Assembly (NCBI RefSeq): GCF_015160875.1
Contig: NZ_CP063374.1
Span: forward strand, 4,839,501-4,903,500
Direction of reading: 5' to 3'
Source: Streptomyces chromofuscus
GTDB taxonomy: Bacteria; Actinomycetota; Actinomycetes; Streptomycetales; Streptomycetaceae
DNA: 64,000 nucleotides
The stretch's first letter is position 1, and every line of letters begins with the position of its first letter. The notes below the pieces were generated by a model. The model saw only the letters and a program-made list of their open reading frames with translations, searched no databases and was not told the origin of the DNA. Of this stretch, positions 7,938 to 16,936 are shown one piece after another. A program made the translations under genes and the position numbers.

Positions 7938-9581
7938 CTACGACGGGTCGAGTCCGTGGCTGCGCAGCCAGGACAGCGGGTCGACCGCCGCGCCGCCGCC
8001 GGGACGGACCTCGAAGTGCAGGTGCGGACCGGTCGAGTTGCCGGAGTTGCCGGAGTACGCGATCGGGTCGCCGGCCTTGACGGTCGTACCGGAGGCCACC
8101 TGGTAGGTGGAGAGGTGGCAGTACCAGGTCTCCGTGCCGTCCATCGCCGTCACGATCATCATGTTGCCGTACGCGCTGTTCCACTGCGTGCGGACCGTGC
8201 CGTCCGTCGCGGCCACCACCGTCGTGCCGTACGAGACCGGGAAGTCGATGCCGGTGTGCACGGACATCCAGTTGATGCCGGCCTGGCCGTAGTAGGCGCT
8301 GATACTGGGGTCAGCGACCGGCAGCGCGAACTTCGGGCGCAGCCGCTCCTTGCGGGCCGCCTCCTCGGCCGCCCGCTTCCGCTCGGCCTCCTGCTGCGCC
8401 TTGAGGTCGATGCGCTCCTGAGTACGGCTGACCCGGTCGCCGAAGTCGTCCGCCTCCGCGGTGAGGCTCTCCAGCTGGGTGTCGAGCTGGTTGTTCGCGG
8501 CGGATGGTTTCACCGCCGGCGCGTCCGCGGCCGTCGCCGAGGTGTCCTGCTGGTCGTCACCGGAGAAGGGGCCGACGGAAGCGGCGGCGATCCCGGCCAC
8601 GCCCATCACACAGGCGGAGGGCACTGCGACGGTCAGCAGAGCGGAGCGCTTGGCGGGCGTACGGCGACGGGACCGGGCCCCGCCGCGACCGGCCGCGCGG
8701 CCGGCCGGCGCGGGGGTGACCTCCTCCTGGTCGTCGAGGAGGAGAGGCGCCTCGGCGGGCGACTCGTCCGTGGCGTCCGACTCGTCGCCGCCGTGTCCGG
8801 CTTCGCCGGAGTCGACCTGCTCGAACGTCGCGGTCGCCTGCTGGTCGAAGGGCACGGCGGGCTGGGCGAAGTCGTTGCCGTGCTGCGTGAACTCACCGGT
8901 GTGCGGGGCGAATTCCCCGGCCTGCTGGTCGTAGGCCCCGGCCTGATGGGGGAACGACACGGTCTGCTGATGAAGCGTCTCGGTGTTCTGCTGCTCGTAC
9001 TCGTCGGGGGTCCGGCCGGCGCCCTGCCCCCCGTCGGAGTTCCACTGCGTGGCGTCGTACGCGCCGGTGTCGAAGGCCTGCGTGCCCCAGTCCCACTGCT
9101 GGGTCCGGTCGGCCGGGCCGCCCTGCTCGGGCTGGAGCCACGCGCTCGCGTCCCACTGGCCGCTGGCGTCCACCGAACCGGCCTGCGGCGGAATGAGAGG
9201 AAGCTGCTGGTGGCCTGCGGTCCAGGTGGTCGTGTCGTACGCGCCGGTGTCGTAGGCGGCGTGGTGCTGGGCCGCGTACGGGTCGTGGTTGACGTTGTGA
9301 TGACTGCCGGTGGACCACTGGGTGGCGTCGTACCCGCCGGTGCCGTGACCGCTGCCCGCGATATCGCCGAAGAGGGGGTCGGCCTCGAAGGTCGTGGTGG
9401 CGGTCGGGGCGGTCGCGGTGGCGTGGCCGCCGGTGTCGAATCCGTTGGCGGGGTAGCCCGCGTATGTGGTGAAGTCGCCGTACTGGGCTTCCGTGGTGCC
9501 GTACGGCGCGTAGTGCGCCGAGGCGGCTTCGGAAGCCGGAGTCGGGGTGGTTACGGTCCCCGACGGGTGACGGTCGTTCAC
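7938..9581 (-). CDS. membrane-anchored M23 (LytM-type) metallopeptidase with low-complexity cytoplasmic region
   Basis: The 547-residue product has an unusual long N-terminal region (about 1-280) rich in Gln, Tyr, Thr, Gly and Ala, with repeats of the FDTGAYDATQW type. A basic patch (about 295-320) and one membrane helix (about 318-340) follow, then a coiled coil and a C-terminal M23 domain. Zinc-binding motifs HTGIDF and HLHFE are intact, so it should be an active peptidoglycan endopeptidase. GTG at 9581 is chosen because an AGAG-type site lies just upstream and a good promoter ends about 50 bases before it. It is convergent with pcrA. Confidence 0.88.
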   Translation of the reverse strand: MNDRHPSGTVTTPTPASEAASAHYAPYGTTEAQYGDFTTYAGYPANGFDTGGHATATAPTATTTFEADPLFGDIAGSGHGTGGYDATQWSTGSHHNVNHDPYAAQHHAAYDTGAYDTTTWTAGHQQLPLIPPQAGSVDASGQWDASAWLQPEQGGPADRTQQWDWGTQAFDTGAYDATQWNSDGGQGAGRTPDEYEQQNTETLHQQTVSFPHQAGAYDQQAGEFAPHTGEFTQHGNDFAQPAVPFDQQATATFEQVDSGEAGHGGDESDATDESPAEAPLLLDDQEEVTPAPAGRAAGRGGARSRRRTPAKRSALLTVAVPSACVMGVAGIAAASVGPFSGDDQQDTSATAADAPAVKPSAANNQLDTQLESLTAEADDFGDRVSRTQERIDLKAQQEAERKRAAEEAARKERLRPKFALPVADPSISAYYGQAGINWMSVHTGIDFPVSYGTTVVAATDGTVRTQWNSAYGNMMIVTAMDGTETWYCHLSTYQVASGTTVKAGDPIAYSGNSGNSTGPHLHFEVRPGGGAAVDPLSWLRSHGLDPS

Positions 9582-9629
9582 CAACTTCTCTTTCGCCTCG
9601 ACAACAGGGGCTGGCAGAGCAGTGCGGCG

Positions 9630-9659
9630 ACTGTACCCGGCGGTACGCGGGCACGACAA
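9630..9659 (-). promoter_or_regulatory. promoter of the M23 peptidase gene
   Basis: On the minus strand TTGTCG (9654-9659) and TACAGT (9630-9635) are separated by 18 bases, a good match to the housekeeping consensus, and lie about 50 bases before the GTG at 9581. A TTCGAA pair 11 bases apart (9740 and 9751) further upstream may be a regulator site. Confidence 0.55.
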
Positions 9660-9881
9660 TCTTCTGCAGGTTTCGCGCGCACAGGAAACGGGCATTCGGC
9701 CGTGTTTCGGGGGACTGCGGGCGCGGCCTTGGGTTTGTGTTCGAAGAACGTTCGAAGCCGACGGCTGCTCCGGGGCGGCAAGTTGGCTGTGCGCCCCCGG
9801 TACGCGCAGGTGACCGGGGGATGTCCGGCCGGGGTCGTCGAGTGACGCGTGGGTGATCGGGCGGCGGCCGACGGGAAGTTG

Positions 9882-10775
9882 TCAGGCCACGGTGAGGCCG
9901 CCGTCGTGCGTGGCGGGCTGGTCACCATCCGTGGTGCCGTGGTAGGTGCCGTCGAGGGCCTGCCGTATCCGGGACGCGACGGCGGTGTGCACCGGAAGCG
10001 CCAGGTGGCCTATGCCGCTCACCCTGACGTTCTGTGCCCACAGGTCCGGGTGCTCCAGACAGGCGGCCTCCAGTGGGTCCATCAGGTGGTCGAGGTCGCT
10101 CCAGAAGCTCACGAAACGGGTGCGGCAGCCGGGGGCGGGCTGCGCGAGTTCCTCCATGACGGCGGAGCCGGGGCGCATCTGGCGCACTATGGGGTGCGCG
10201 TTCGCCAGCGGCGCGACACGGGTGCCAGAGTGGGGTGTACCGAGCGTGACGAGGGTGCGGACGCGGCTGTCACCGGCGAGTCGCTGCACGTAGTACCGGG
10301 CGATGAGTCCGCCGAGGCTGTGGCCCACGATGTCGACCCGATCGCTGTCCGTTCGCTCGCAGATCTCCTCTATGTGCCGGTCGAGCAGCTTGGCGGCCGT
10401 ACGGATGTCGCAGGTCAGCGGGGAGTAGTTGAGGGAGACGACCTGGTCCCTGCCGTGCTGGGCCAGGGAGCGGCGCAGGAAGAGGAAGACCGAGCGGTTG
10501 TCGATGAAGCCGTGCAGCAGGACGACCGGGGGCTTGTCCTCCGTGGGGAGCTGGGTGGCGCCCTCGTGGACGGGGAGCCGCTGAGTCGGCGCACGACGCT
10601 CCTGGATGATCCCGGAGGGGTAGAGGATCAGGTGTCCGGCCAGGATGGCGATCTCCAGGGCGGTGGCTTTGAGAAGCGCCAGGGAGAGTCCCGCGAGGCT
10701 GCCCGGGATCGGGAGCAGCGCCCTGTAGAGCGGAGGGAAGGGCAGCAGTGCCCTTGTGACCTGCGTGACCTTCAT
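9882..10775 (-). CDS. alpha/beta-hydrolase, triacylglycerol lipase/esterase family
   Basis: The 297-residue protein has an N-terminal hydrophobic stretch (about 12-52), so it is probably membrane-associated or exported. The lipase core has PPVVLLHGFIDN (oxyanion-loop HG motif) and the nucleophile elbow GHSLGGLIARYYVQ. An acidic residue and a C-terminal His (GIGHLALPVH) complete a plausible Ser-Asp-His triad. It resembles LipA/EstA-like actinobacterial lipases that act on acyl esters. GGGAGG lies seven bases before the ATG. The gene is transcribed away from icmB. Confidence 0.85.
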   Translation of the reverse strand: MKVTQVTRALLPFPPLYRALLPIPGSLAGLSLALLKATALEIAILAGHLILYPSGIIQERRAPTQRLPVHEGATQLPTEDKPPVVLLHGFIDNRSVFLFLRRSLAQHGRDQVVSLNYSPLTCDIRTAAKLLDRHIEEICERTDSDRVDIVGHSLGGLIARYYVQRLAGDSRVRTLVTLGTPHSGTRVAPLANAHPIVRQMRPGSAVMEELAQPAPGCRTRFVSFWSDLDHLMDPLEAACLEHPDLWAQNVRVSGIGHLALPVHTAVASRIRQALDGTYHGTTDGDQPATHDGGLTVA

Positions 10776-11422
10776 GGCCGACCTCCCGTCGGCACACGGT
10801 GGACGGCTCTGTCCGTCGTGTGCGCCCGTGGGAGTCGCAGTGGAGGGTCGACGGGGCGCGAAGGGTGGGGCGGGGCGCTGGGTGGAGCGGGCTGCGCGGG
10901 GTGCGGGGTCGTGCGGGTGGTGCGAGGTGCCAGGTGGTGCAAAGGCTGGTGCGGGATGCGCGCGGTGTGTGGTCCGTGCCGCCTGTCTGCTGTTGTGCGG
11001 GCTTGTACCGGTGCGTGACGCCTCGTGTGCGCTGTGAGGCTGGTGGGGTGTCGGTGACGGAATGTAGTCCCTGCGCTATGTGCCGTTGATGCCCTTCGTA
11101 CCTGCGTCGATACGCCTCACCGCCCGCGGCGCATGGCCCGCGACGCGGAGGTGGGGCCCTCGGTGCGGCTCCCGTTGCGCGGGTTCTTCCGAACTCCGCG
11201 CGTTCGAATGTGTCCCACTATGTGATTTCCCCCTCGGTCCACACTGTAAAACTGCCGGTTGCGGCCCGCTGGGGATAACGTTCGTTCACTTCCTCGGTGG
11301 TGTGCGGCACGGCGAGCGTGCGGTGACCGGTGGGTGCGGGTGGCGCGCCACGCGTACGGGCATGAGGGATCTGTGCGGTACTTGTCGGTACGGATGGATG
11401 TAATCGCTTCATGGAGGCAGTG
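10776..11422. other. long divergent intergenic region
   Basis: I find no convincing gene here. The first 250 bases are G-rich and full of GGTGCG-like words on the plus strand. The part near 11210-11285 is AT-richer than its surroundings and is the best place for divergent promoters. No cobalamin riboswitch consensus was seen before icmB. Confidence 0.4.
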
Positions 11423-11839
11423 ATGGGTGTGGCAGCCGGTCCGATCCGCGTGGTGGTGGCCAAGCCGGGCCTCGACGGCCACGATCGCGGGGCGAAGGTG
11501 ATCGCACGTGCGCTGCGGGACGCCGGTATGGAGGTCATCTACACGGGGCTCCACCAGACGCCCGAGCAGATCGTCGACACGGCGATCCAGGAGGACGCCG
11601 ACGCCATCGGGCTGTCGATCCTGTCCGGGGCGCACAACACGCTCTTCGCCGCCGTGATCGACCTGCTCAAGGAGCGCGACGCGGAGGACATCCTGGTCTT
11701 CGGCGGCGGCATCATTCCCGAAGGGGACATCGCTCCGCTGAAGGAAAAGGGTGTCGCCGAGATCTTCACGCCCGGGGCGACGACCACGTCCATCGTCGAG
11801 TGGGTGCGCGCGAACGTGCGGCAGCCGGCCGGGGCCTGA
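11423..11839 (+). CDS. icmB: isobutyryl-CoA mutase small (B12-binding) subunit
   Basis: This 138-residue protein is a free-standing cobalamin-binding domain. The signature DGHDRGAKV carries the DxHxxG motif whose His is the lower axial ligand of B12. The SILSGAH and FGGGIIP stretches complete the pattern. In Streptomyces the IcmB subunit pairs with a separately encoded IcmA to interconvert isobutyryl-CoA and n-butyryl-CoA, feeding polyketide and valine metabolism. ATG 11423 is chosen over ATG 11411 because GGAGG sits at 11413-11417. A methylmalonyl-CoA-mutase-like accessory is the alternative. No large subunit is nearby. Confidence 0.85.
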   Translation: MGVAAGPIRVVVAKPGLDGHDRGAKVIARALRDAGMEVIYTGLHQTPEQIVDTAIQEDADAIGLSILSGAHNTLFAAVIDLLKERDAEDILVFGGGIIPEGDIAPLKEKGVAEIFTPGATTTSIVEWVRANVRQPAGA

Positions 11840-11860
11840 GTCCTCCGCTCCCGCGCCGGG

Positions 11861-12330
11861 GCGGGCCCGCTTCGGCGTGGTGCTCGGCATCAGGCGTTGG
11901 GCAAGGAGCCCGGTGTGGTGAGTGCTGTTGGGCCAGACCGGTGATCCCGGTGTGGTGAGTGCTCTTCGGCCAGACGGGTGATCCCGGTGGTGTCCGCTTC
12001 CGTGTGTGGGCAGGTGTCCCGGGTGGTGCCCGCTGCCGCGAGTGGGCGGGGCGGGCCCGCTTCGGCGTGGTGCTCGGCATCAGGCGTTGGGCAAGGAGCC
12101 CGGTGTGGTGAGTGCTGTTGGGCCAGAGGGATGATCCCGGTGTGGTGAGTGCTGTTGGGCCAGAGGGGTGATCCCGGTGTGGTGAGTGCTGTTGGGCCAG
12201 AGGGGTGATCCCGGTGTGGTGAGTGCTCTTCGGCCAGACGGGTGATCCCGGTGGTGTCCGCTTCCGTGTGTGGGCAGGTGTCCCGGGTGGTGCCCGCTGC
12301 CGCGAGTGGGCGGGGCGGGCCCGGATGGTG
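11861..12330. repeat. nested minisatellite with 37-bp units
   Basis: A higher-order repeat begins with GCGGGCCCGC at 11861 and again at 12051, with a third partial copy at 12315. Block spacing is 190 and then 264 bases. Each block contains 37-bp tandem units starting CGGTGTGGTGAGTGCT: two in the first (11911, 11948) and four in the second (12101, 12138, 12175, 12212). The difference between blocks is exactly 74 bases, two units, so unit number has changed by slippage or unequal recombination. Since 37 is not a multiple of three, it is unlikely to code. Confidence 0.9.
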
Positions 12331-12467
12331 CCCGTCTCTGACACTGGGCAGGTGACTCCCGGGGTGCCTGCTTCCGGGCGTGGGCAGGTCACCGCTGGGT
12401 GCAGTCCGCTTTTCTGAGGGCTCGCCTCCGTGTGTGGGCAGGTGGAGACCGGTGTCGTGCTTCGCTT

Positions 12468-14126
12468 CTACGGGGTGAGCTCCTCGGTCATGGTCGCTCG
12501 CAGGCGCAGGGTCGTGACCAGGCGCTGGAACGCCTCGGCCCAGTAGCCGCCCGCTCCTGGTGAGGCGTTCTCCGGTTCCTCGGGTATCGCCAGGAGGCCG
12601 TCGAGGCGCTGGGCCTCGGACGGGTCGAGGCAGCGTTCGGCCAGGCCCATCACCCCACTGAAGCTCCATGGGTAACTCCCTGCGTCCCGCGCGATGTTGA
12701 GTGCATCGACCACCGCGCGTCCGAGTGGCGCGGACCACGGCACCGCACAGACCCCGAGCAGCTGGAACGCCTCGGACAGTCCGTGCGTGGCGATGAACCC
12801 CGCGACCCAGTCGGCGCGCTCCTGCGCACCGAGCGTGTCCAGCAGCTTGGCCCGCTCGGCCAGCGACACCGCGCCGGGACCGCCGGCCTCGGGGTCGGAG
12901 GGCGTGCCGAGGAGGGCGCGGGACCAGTCGGCGTCGCGCTGTCTGACCGCCGCCCGGCACCAGGCCGCGTGCAGTTCGGCCTGCCAGTCGTCGGCCACCG
13001 GCAGGGCCACGATCTCCTGCGGCGTACGGCCACCCAGCCGGGTCCGCCAGGTCGCCAGGGGCGCCGCTTCCACCAGCTGGCCAAGCCACCAGGAACGTTC
13101 ACCGCGTCCGGCCGGCGCCTTGGCGACCACGCCGTCCCGCTCCATGCTCGCGTCGCACTCGTGCGGCGCCTCGACGGTGATCGTGGGAGTGTCCCGGGTG
13201 TGGTCCACGGCCACGCACGCGCCGGCCCGGACCGCCATCCGCGCGGCCAGCGCCGAGCCGGGCAGCGCCGAGAGCAGTTCGGCCGCGGTGGCCCGTACGT
13301 TGCGGCTCCGGTCGGCGAGGGCCTGCTCCAGGAACGGCTCGTCCTCGGCGGTGAGGTTCGTGCGGAGGGAGTCGAGGAACATCAGACGGTCCTCTGCCCG
13401 CTCCGTCGCCCAGGTCGATGCGAGCAGGTCCCGTGCGGTGGTGGGCGCCTGGGCGCGGAGTGCGGCCAGGAGCGACACGCGCTCCGCGAAGAGGCCCTCC
13501 TGCCAGAGCTGTTGCACCTTCTCCGTGTCCTCGAGGTGCGGCAGCCTCGTGCCACCGCCCGGGGTCGCGCGCAGGGCGAACCGCCAGTCCGGGTTGAGGC
13601 GGGCCAGCCACAGGGCGCGCGGACCCGCGAAGGCCAGGGCTGCTGGGCGGAGGTCCGTACGGCCGCGGGCCGCGTCCAGCAGAGCGGGCAGCGCCTCCGG
13701 TGGTGGCGCGTAGTTGCGGGTGTTGGCCAGCGCGAGCCACTGGGGCAGCAGCTCCATGAGATCCGGTGCCGTGCCTCTGCGGCCACCACCGGACGCGCCG
13801 GGGCGGTCGGCCAGCAGCAGGGCGAGTCTGCGGGCCGCCGCGGCGGGGAGAGGCGGGCGCGGGTCCTCGGGGGCCGGCTCGGGGCGGGACGCGGGGCGTG
13901 CGGGGCGCAGGCCGGCCCGGCGTCGTACGGTCTCCGCGGCGGCGGCGTCCAGCAGGGCCACCGGTGCTTCCCGGCCGGGTGTGCCGACCGAGGGGGGTGG
14001 AGTGCGCCGGTCCGTGCCGAGCAGGGCGGTGGTGACCAGGTCCTCCCAGGCGGTGGCGCCCGCTTGGGCGTTGGCGGTGGGCGCGCCCGGTGCAGGCGGG
14101 TCCACAGGGATGATCGTCCTGTTCAC
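12468..14126 (-). CDS. DUF5691 protein of the MoxR/SWIM/VWA system
   Basis: The 552-residue protein has the shape of DUF5691: Leu/Ala-rich helical repeats, with LTAEDEPFLEQALADRS resembling a HEAT-type unit. It has no signal peptide and is probably cytoplasmic. No catalytic motif was recognised, so a scaffold or adaptor role is inferred. The GTG at 14126 is preferred because AAAGGA lies five bases upstream; the frame could extend to a GTG at 14201. It follows the SWIM gene on the same strand with a 169-base gap and so probably belongs to its transcript. Confidence 0.8.
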   Translation of the reverse strand: MNRTIIPVDPPAPGAPTANAQAGATAWEDLVTTALLGTDRRTPPPSVGTPGREAPVALLDAAAAETVRRRAGLRPARPASRPEPAPEDPRPPLPAAAARRLALLLADRPGASGGGRRGTAPDLMELLPQWLALANTRNYAPPPEALPALLDAARGRTDLRPAALAFAGPRALWLARLNPDWRFALRATPGGGTRLPHLEDTEKVQQLWQEGLFAERVSLLAALRAQAPTTARDLLASTWATERAEDRLMFLDSLRTNLTAEDEPFLEQALADRSRNVRATAAELLSALPGSALAARMAVRAGACVAVDHTRDTPTITVEAPHECDASMERDGVVAKAPAGRGERSWWLGQLVEAAPLATWRTRLGGRTPQEIVALPVADDWQAELHAAWCRAAVRQRDADWSRALLGTPSDPEAGGPGAVSLAERAKLLDTLGAQERADWVAGFIATHGLSEAFQLLGVCAVPWSAPLGRAVVDALNIARDAGSYPWSFSGVMGLAERCLDPSEAQRLDGLLAIPEEPENASPGAGGYWAEAFQRLVTTLRLRATMTEELTP

Positions 14127-14295
14127 GACGGTCCTTTCGGCTGCACGAGAGTCCTCGGGTTCGTGGAAGTCCTTCGGTTTGTGACAGTCCTCAGGCTTCA
14201 CGGGAGTCTTCGCTTCACGAGAGTCCTGCGTCCAGGGCGTCGCCGCCGCGCGCCGGGCCGCCGGCCGTCCGGGACGCGCGGTCGTGACCTGCGGG

Positions 14296-15651
14296 TCAGC
14301 ACAGTGCCACCGGCGTGCCCGTTCCTTGCGGCCAGGCCGTCAGCGGCGTGAAGCCCTGGTGGCCGCACTCGCCGAAGACCGTGACGGGCGCACCGCCCGA
14401 CAGGGCGACGAGGCGCCAGAGGCCCGGGCGGGAGCGGGCGGCCGGAGTGAGGGGCAGCGCCGCGTCCTCGTCGGCGTCGGCCAGCTGCCAGGAGTCGCCG
14501 TCCGGGGTCGGTATGACCCGGTCCAGCGTCACGGGGACGGAGTCGAGCCACGGGTCGGCGCGCAGTGCCTCGCCGTAGCGGGCGGCGGCCCGCGTCGTCG
14601 TCGTGCCCGGGGGCCGTATCGCCGCCGGGGCGGGCGGCGCGAACTGTTCACCCAGGGCCGCACGCGCCTGGCCCGCGCCCGGGTACGCGGACACCTCCGC
14701 CTCCAGGGTCAGGCCGACCGGCAGGGCCAGCTCCGGAGCCCGGCCGGCGGCACCGTAGGAAAGGAGAAGGACGGTGCGGTCGGAGTCCGCGCCGTACAAC
14801 CAGATCCGACGCGTCGTCAGCCGAGTGTCCGCCGTGTCGTACTGGGCGAGGACCAGCCACCGGTCGCGCACCGGAGGGCCGTCGGCAGAGGTGGGCAGGC
14901 CGATGCGGGAACGGACCGTCTCCGCGAGGCTCTCCGGCAACCCGTCGCGGCGCAGCCAGCCCTGGTCGAGGAGGTGGAGCAGCGCGCACTCCTCCAGCAG
15001 CCGCACCGGCCAGCCCGGCCCGGACGCCGGGATCGCACCCAACTCGCGCACCCGTGCGGCCAGCCCGGGCGCCTGGGCGTCGACCATCCGGGCCGCCGTC
15101 TCCTCCCACAGCCCGTACCCCGCCTTCTCGGCCGCGGCCAGGCCGCCACGCAGGAGATCCGCCAGGCGCTGCTCCAACTCGGTCGCACCCGCCGTGATCC
15201 GCTCGGCCCGGCGCTCCGCACGACGCCGTGCCGCCTCCGGATCAGCGGCTGCGGCCGGTGAACCCGCCGCGCCGGGCGTCCGCTTCTCCGCGGCACGCTG
15301 CCGTCTGCCCGCCGTCCACTGCTCGACCCAGTCCGGCGCCTCGCCCCGCGGCACCGCGCCGTCGTCGCCCGACCAGAGCAGCAGCAGCCCGAGCGCGTGC
15401 TTGCACGGGAACTTGCGGCTCGGACAACTGCACTTGTACGCCGGGCCGGTGGCGTCCGCGATGTGGACGATCGTCTGATACGGCTTGCTGCCACTTCCCT
15501 TGCACAGTCCCCATACCGCCCCCTCGTCGGAACTCCCCGTCTCGGACCACGGCCCCGCCGCTCCGAGCTTGCTTCCCGCTTTGCGTGACGCGGCGTCAGG
15601 CGCCAGCGCCAGCACCTGGTCCGCAGTCCAGCGCACCCCCTGCTGAGTCAT
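14296..15651 (-). CDS. SWIM zinc-finger protein (YehQ-like)
   Basis: The 451-residue protein has an N-terminal SWIM zinc-binding motif, CxC-x6-CxH, at C74, C76, C83 and H85 (CSCPSRKFPCKH). SWIM domains bind DNA or proteins in many contexts. The rest is Ala/Arg-rich and without a recognised enzyme motif. ATG 15651 is chosen because a TANNNT box of a damage-type promoter ends seven bases before it, giving a leaderless mRNA; no ribosome binding site precedes any candidate start. The gene diverges from the MoxR gene, with the promoters paired in one inverted repeat. It probably works with the DUF5691, MoxR, DUF5682 and VWA products. Confidence 0.85.
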   Translation of the reverse strand: MTQQGVRWTADQVLALAPDAASRKAGSKLGAAGPWSETGSSDEGAVWGLCKGSGSKPYQTIVHIADATGPAYKCSCPSRKFPCKHALGLLLLWSGDDGAVPRGEAPDWVEQWTAGRRQRAAEKRTPGAAGSPAAAADPEAARRRAERRAERITAGATELEQRLADLLRGGLAAAEKAGYGLWEETAARMVDAQAPGLAARVRELGAIPASGPGWPVRLLEECALLHLLDQGWLRRDGLPESLAETVRSRIGLPTSADGPPVRDRWLVLAQYDTADTRLTTRRIWLYGADSDRTVLLLSYGAAGRAPELALPVGLTLEAEVSAYPGAGQARAALGEQFAPPAPAAIRPPGTTTTRAAARYGEALRADPWLDSVPVTLDRVIPTPDGDSWQLADADEDAALPLTPAARSRPGLWRLVALSGGAPVTVFGECGHQGFTPLTAWPQGTGTPVALC

Positions 15652-15658
15652 GCCATCG

Positions 15659-15681
15659 AAGGTAGATCCCCCCACTGACAA
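15659..15681 (-). promoter_or_regulatory. damage-type promoter of the SWIM gene, leaderless
   Basis: On the minus strand TTGTCAGTG (15681-15673), an 8-base spacer and TACCTT (15664-15659) fit TTGTCRGTG-N8-TANNNT. The ATG at 15651 begins seven bases after the -10 box. This element is one arm of a perfect 12-bp inverted repeat (15672-15683 with 15717-15728). Confidence 0.75.
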
Positions 15682-15716
15682 TCGACCCGGCGAGCGCGTT
15701 TGCGCAGGTCAGAACG

Positions 15717-15741
15717 GATTGTCAGTGGTGTGGTGCAACGT
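15717..15741 (+). promoter_or_regulatory. damage-type -35 motif upstream of the MoxR gene
   Basis: TTGTCAGTG at 15719-15727 repeats the pcrA and SWIM promoter motif on the plus strand. After eight bases the sequence is CAACGT, which keeps A2 and T6 but not T1 of TANNNT, so this promoter is weaker or more activator-dependent. The MoxR ATG lies 44 bases further on behind a GGAGGGGG site. Confidence 0.5.
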
Positions 15742-15784
15742 GGATGGCAGATCCGAACCGGCCGAGCTGGAGGGGGACTCAGCC

Positions 15785-16936
15785 ATGCCTGTGTCCGTGG
15801 AACCGACGTCCGTGGAATCGACGTCGGAGCTGACCGAGAACACGTCCGCGCACGAAGCGGAGGCGCTGCGGCCGCACGCCGAGGACGCCTTCGCGGACGA
15901 ACTCGCCGCGCTGGCAGCACAGGACGACCGGCCACGCCCGGCCCGCTGGAAGCTGTCGCCGTGGGCCGTCGCGACCTACCTGCTGGGCGGTACCCTGCCC
16001 GACGGCACGGTGATCACACCGAAGTACGTGGGACCGCGCCGCATCGTCGAGGTCGCCGTCACCACGCTGGCCACCGACCGCGCCCTGCTGCTGCTCGGCG
16101 TGCCCGGTACCGCCAAGACATGGGTGTCCGAACACCTGGCCGCGGCGGTCAGCGGAGACTCGACGCTGCTGGTGCAGGGCACCGCCGGCACACCCGAGGA
16201 GGCGATCCGCTACGGCTGGAACTACGCGCAGCTGCTCGCCCACGGCCCCAGCCGTGACGCCCTGGTACCCAGTCCCGTCATGCGGGCCATGGCCGAGGGC
16301 ATGACGGCCCGGGTGGAGGAACTGACGCGAATCCCGGCCGACGTGCAGGACACGCTCATCACGATCCTGTCCGAGAAGACGCTGCCGATACCGGAGCTGG
16401 GCCAGGAGGTGCAGGCCGTCCGCGGCTTCAACCTGATCGCCACGGCCAACGACCGTGACCGCGGGGTGAACGACCTGTCCAGCGCGCTGCGCCGCCGCTT
16501 CAACACCGTGGTGCTGCCGCTGCCGGACAGCGTCGAGGCGGAGGTCGACATCGTCTCGCGCCGCGTCGACCAGATCGGCCGATCCCTCGACCTGCCGGCG
16601 GTGCCCGACGGCGTCGACGAGATCCGCCGGGTGGTGACCGTGTTCCGTGAGCTGCGGGACGGGATCACCGCGGACGGCCGTACGAAGGTGAAGTCGCCCA
16701 GCGGCACCTTGTCCACCGCAGAGGCGATCTCCGTCGTCACCAACGGTCTCGCGCTCGCCGCCCACTTCGGCGACGGCGTGCTGCGGCCGAGCGATGTCGC
16801 CGCGGGCATCCTCGGCGCGGTCGTGCGGGATCCTGCGGCGGACCGGGTCGTCTGGCAGGAGTACCTGGAGGCGGTCGTCCGGGAGCGGGACGGCTGGAAG
16901 GACTTCTACCGGGCCTGCCGGGAGGTCAGCGCATGA
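15785..16936 (+). CDS. MoxR-family AAA+ ATPase (YehL-like)
   Basis: The 383-residue ATPase has Walker A GVPGTAKT at 105-112, a Walker-B region reading RVEELTRIPADVQDTL (Glu-Glu in place of Asp-Glu), sensor-1 LIATANDRDRG and the Arg-finger region ALRRRFN. MoxR ATPases remodel partner proteins, usually together with a VWA protein; here that would be the VWA product at 19581. Length matches E. coli YehL (from memory about 384 residues). A Ser/Thr/Glu-rich tail of about 45 residues precedes the core. It is the first gene of a rightward operon and its stop overlaps a possible small frame by ATGA. Confidence 0.9.
   Translation: MPVSVEPTSVESTSELTENTSAHEAEALRPHAEDAFADELAALAAQDDRPRPARWKLSPWAVATYLLGGTLPDGTVITPKYVGPRRIVEVAVTTLATDRALLLLGVPGTAKTWVSEHLAAAVSGDSTLLVQGTAGTPEEAIRYGWNYAQLLAHGPSRDALVPSPVMRAMAEGMTARVEELTRIPADVQDTLITILSEKTLPIPELGQEVQAVRGFNLIATANDRDRGVNDLSSALRRRFNTVVLPLPDSVEAEVDIVSRRVDQIGRSLDLPAVPDGVDEIRRVVTVFRELRDGITADGRTKVKSPSGTLSTAEAISVVTNGLALAAHFGDGVLRPSDVAAGILGAVVRDPAADRVVWQEYLEAVVRERDGWKDFYRACREVSA

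Noticed and set aside
9740..9756. LexA-type SOS box (TTCGAA pair)
   Set aside because: The half-site order and spacing do not fit GAAC-N4-GTTC, so it is listed only as a possible unrelated site.
10776..11422. Cobalamin riboswitch before icmB
   Set aside because: No B12-box consensus was recognised in the leader despite the B12-binding product.
11766..12392. 208-residue His/Pro/Thr repeat protein on the minus strand
   Set aside because: It arises from the 37-bp repeat, which shifts frame at each unit, and overlaps icmB; third-position bias is not coding-like.
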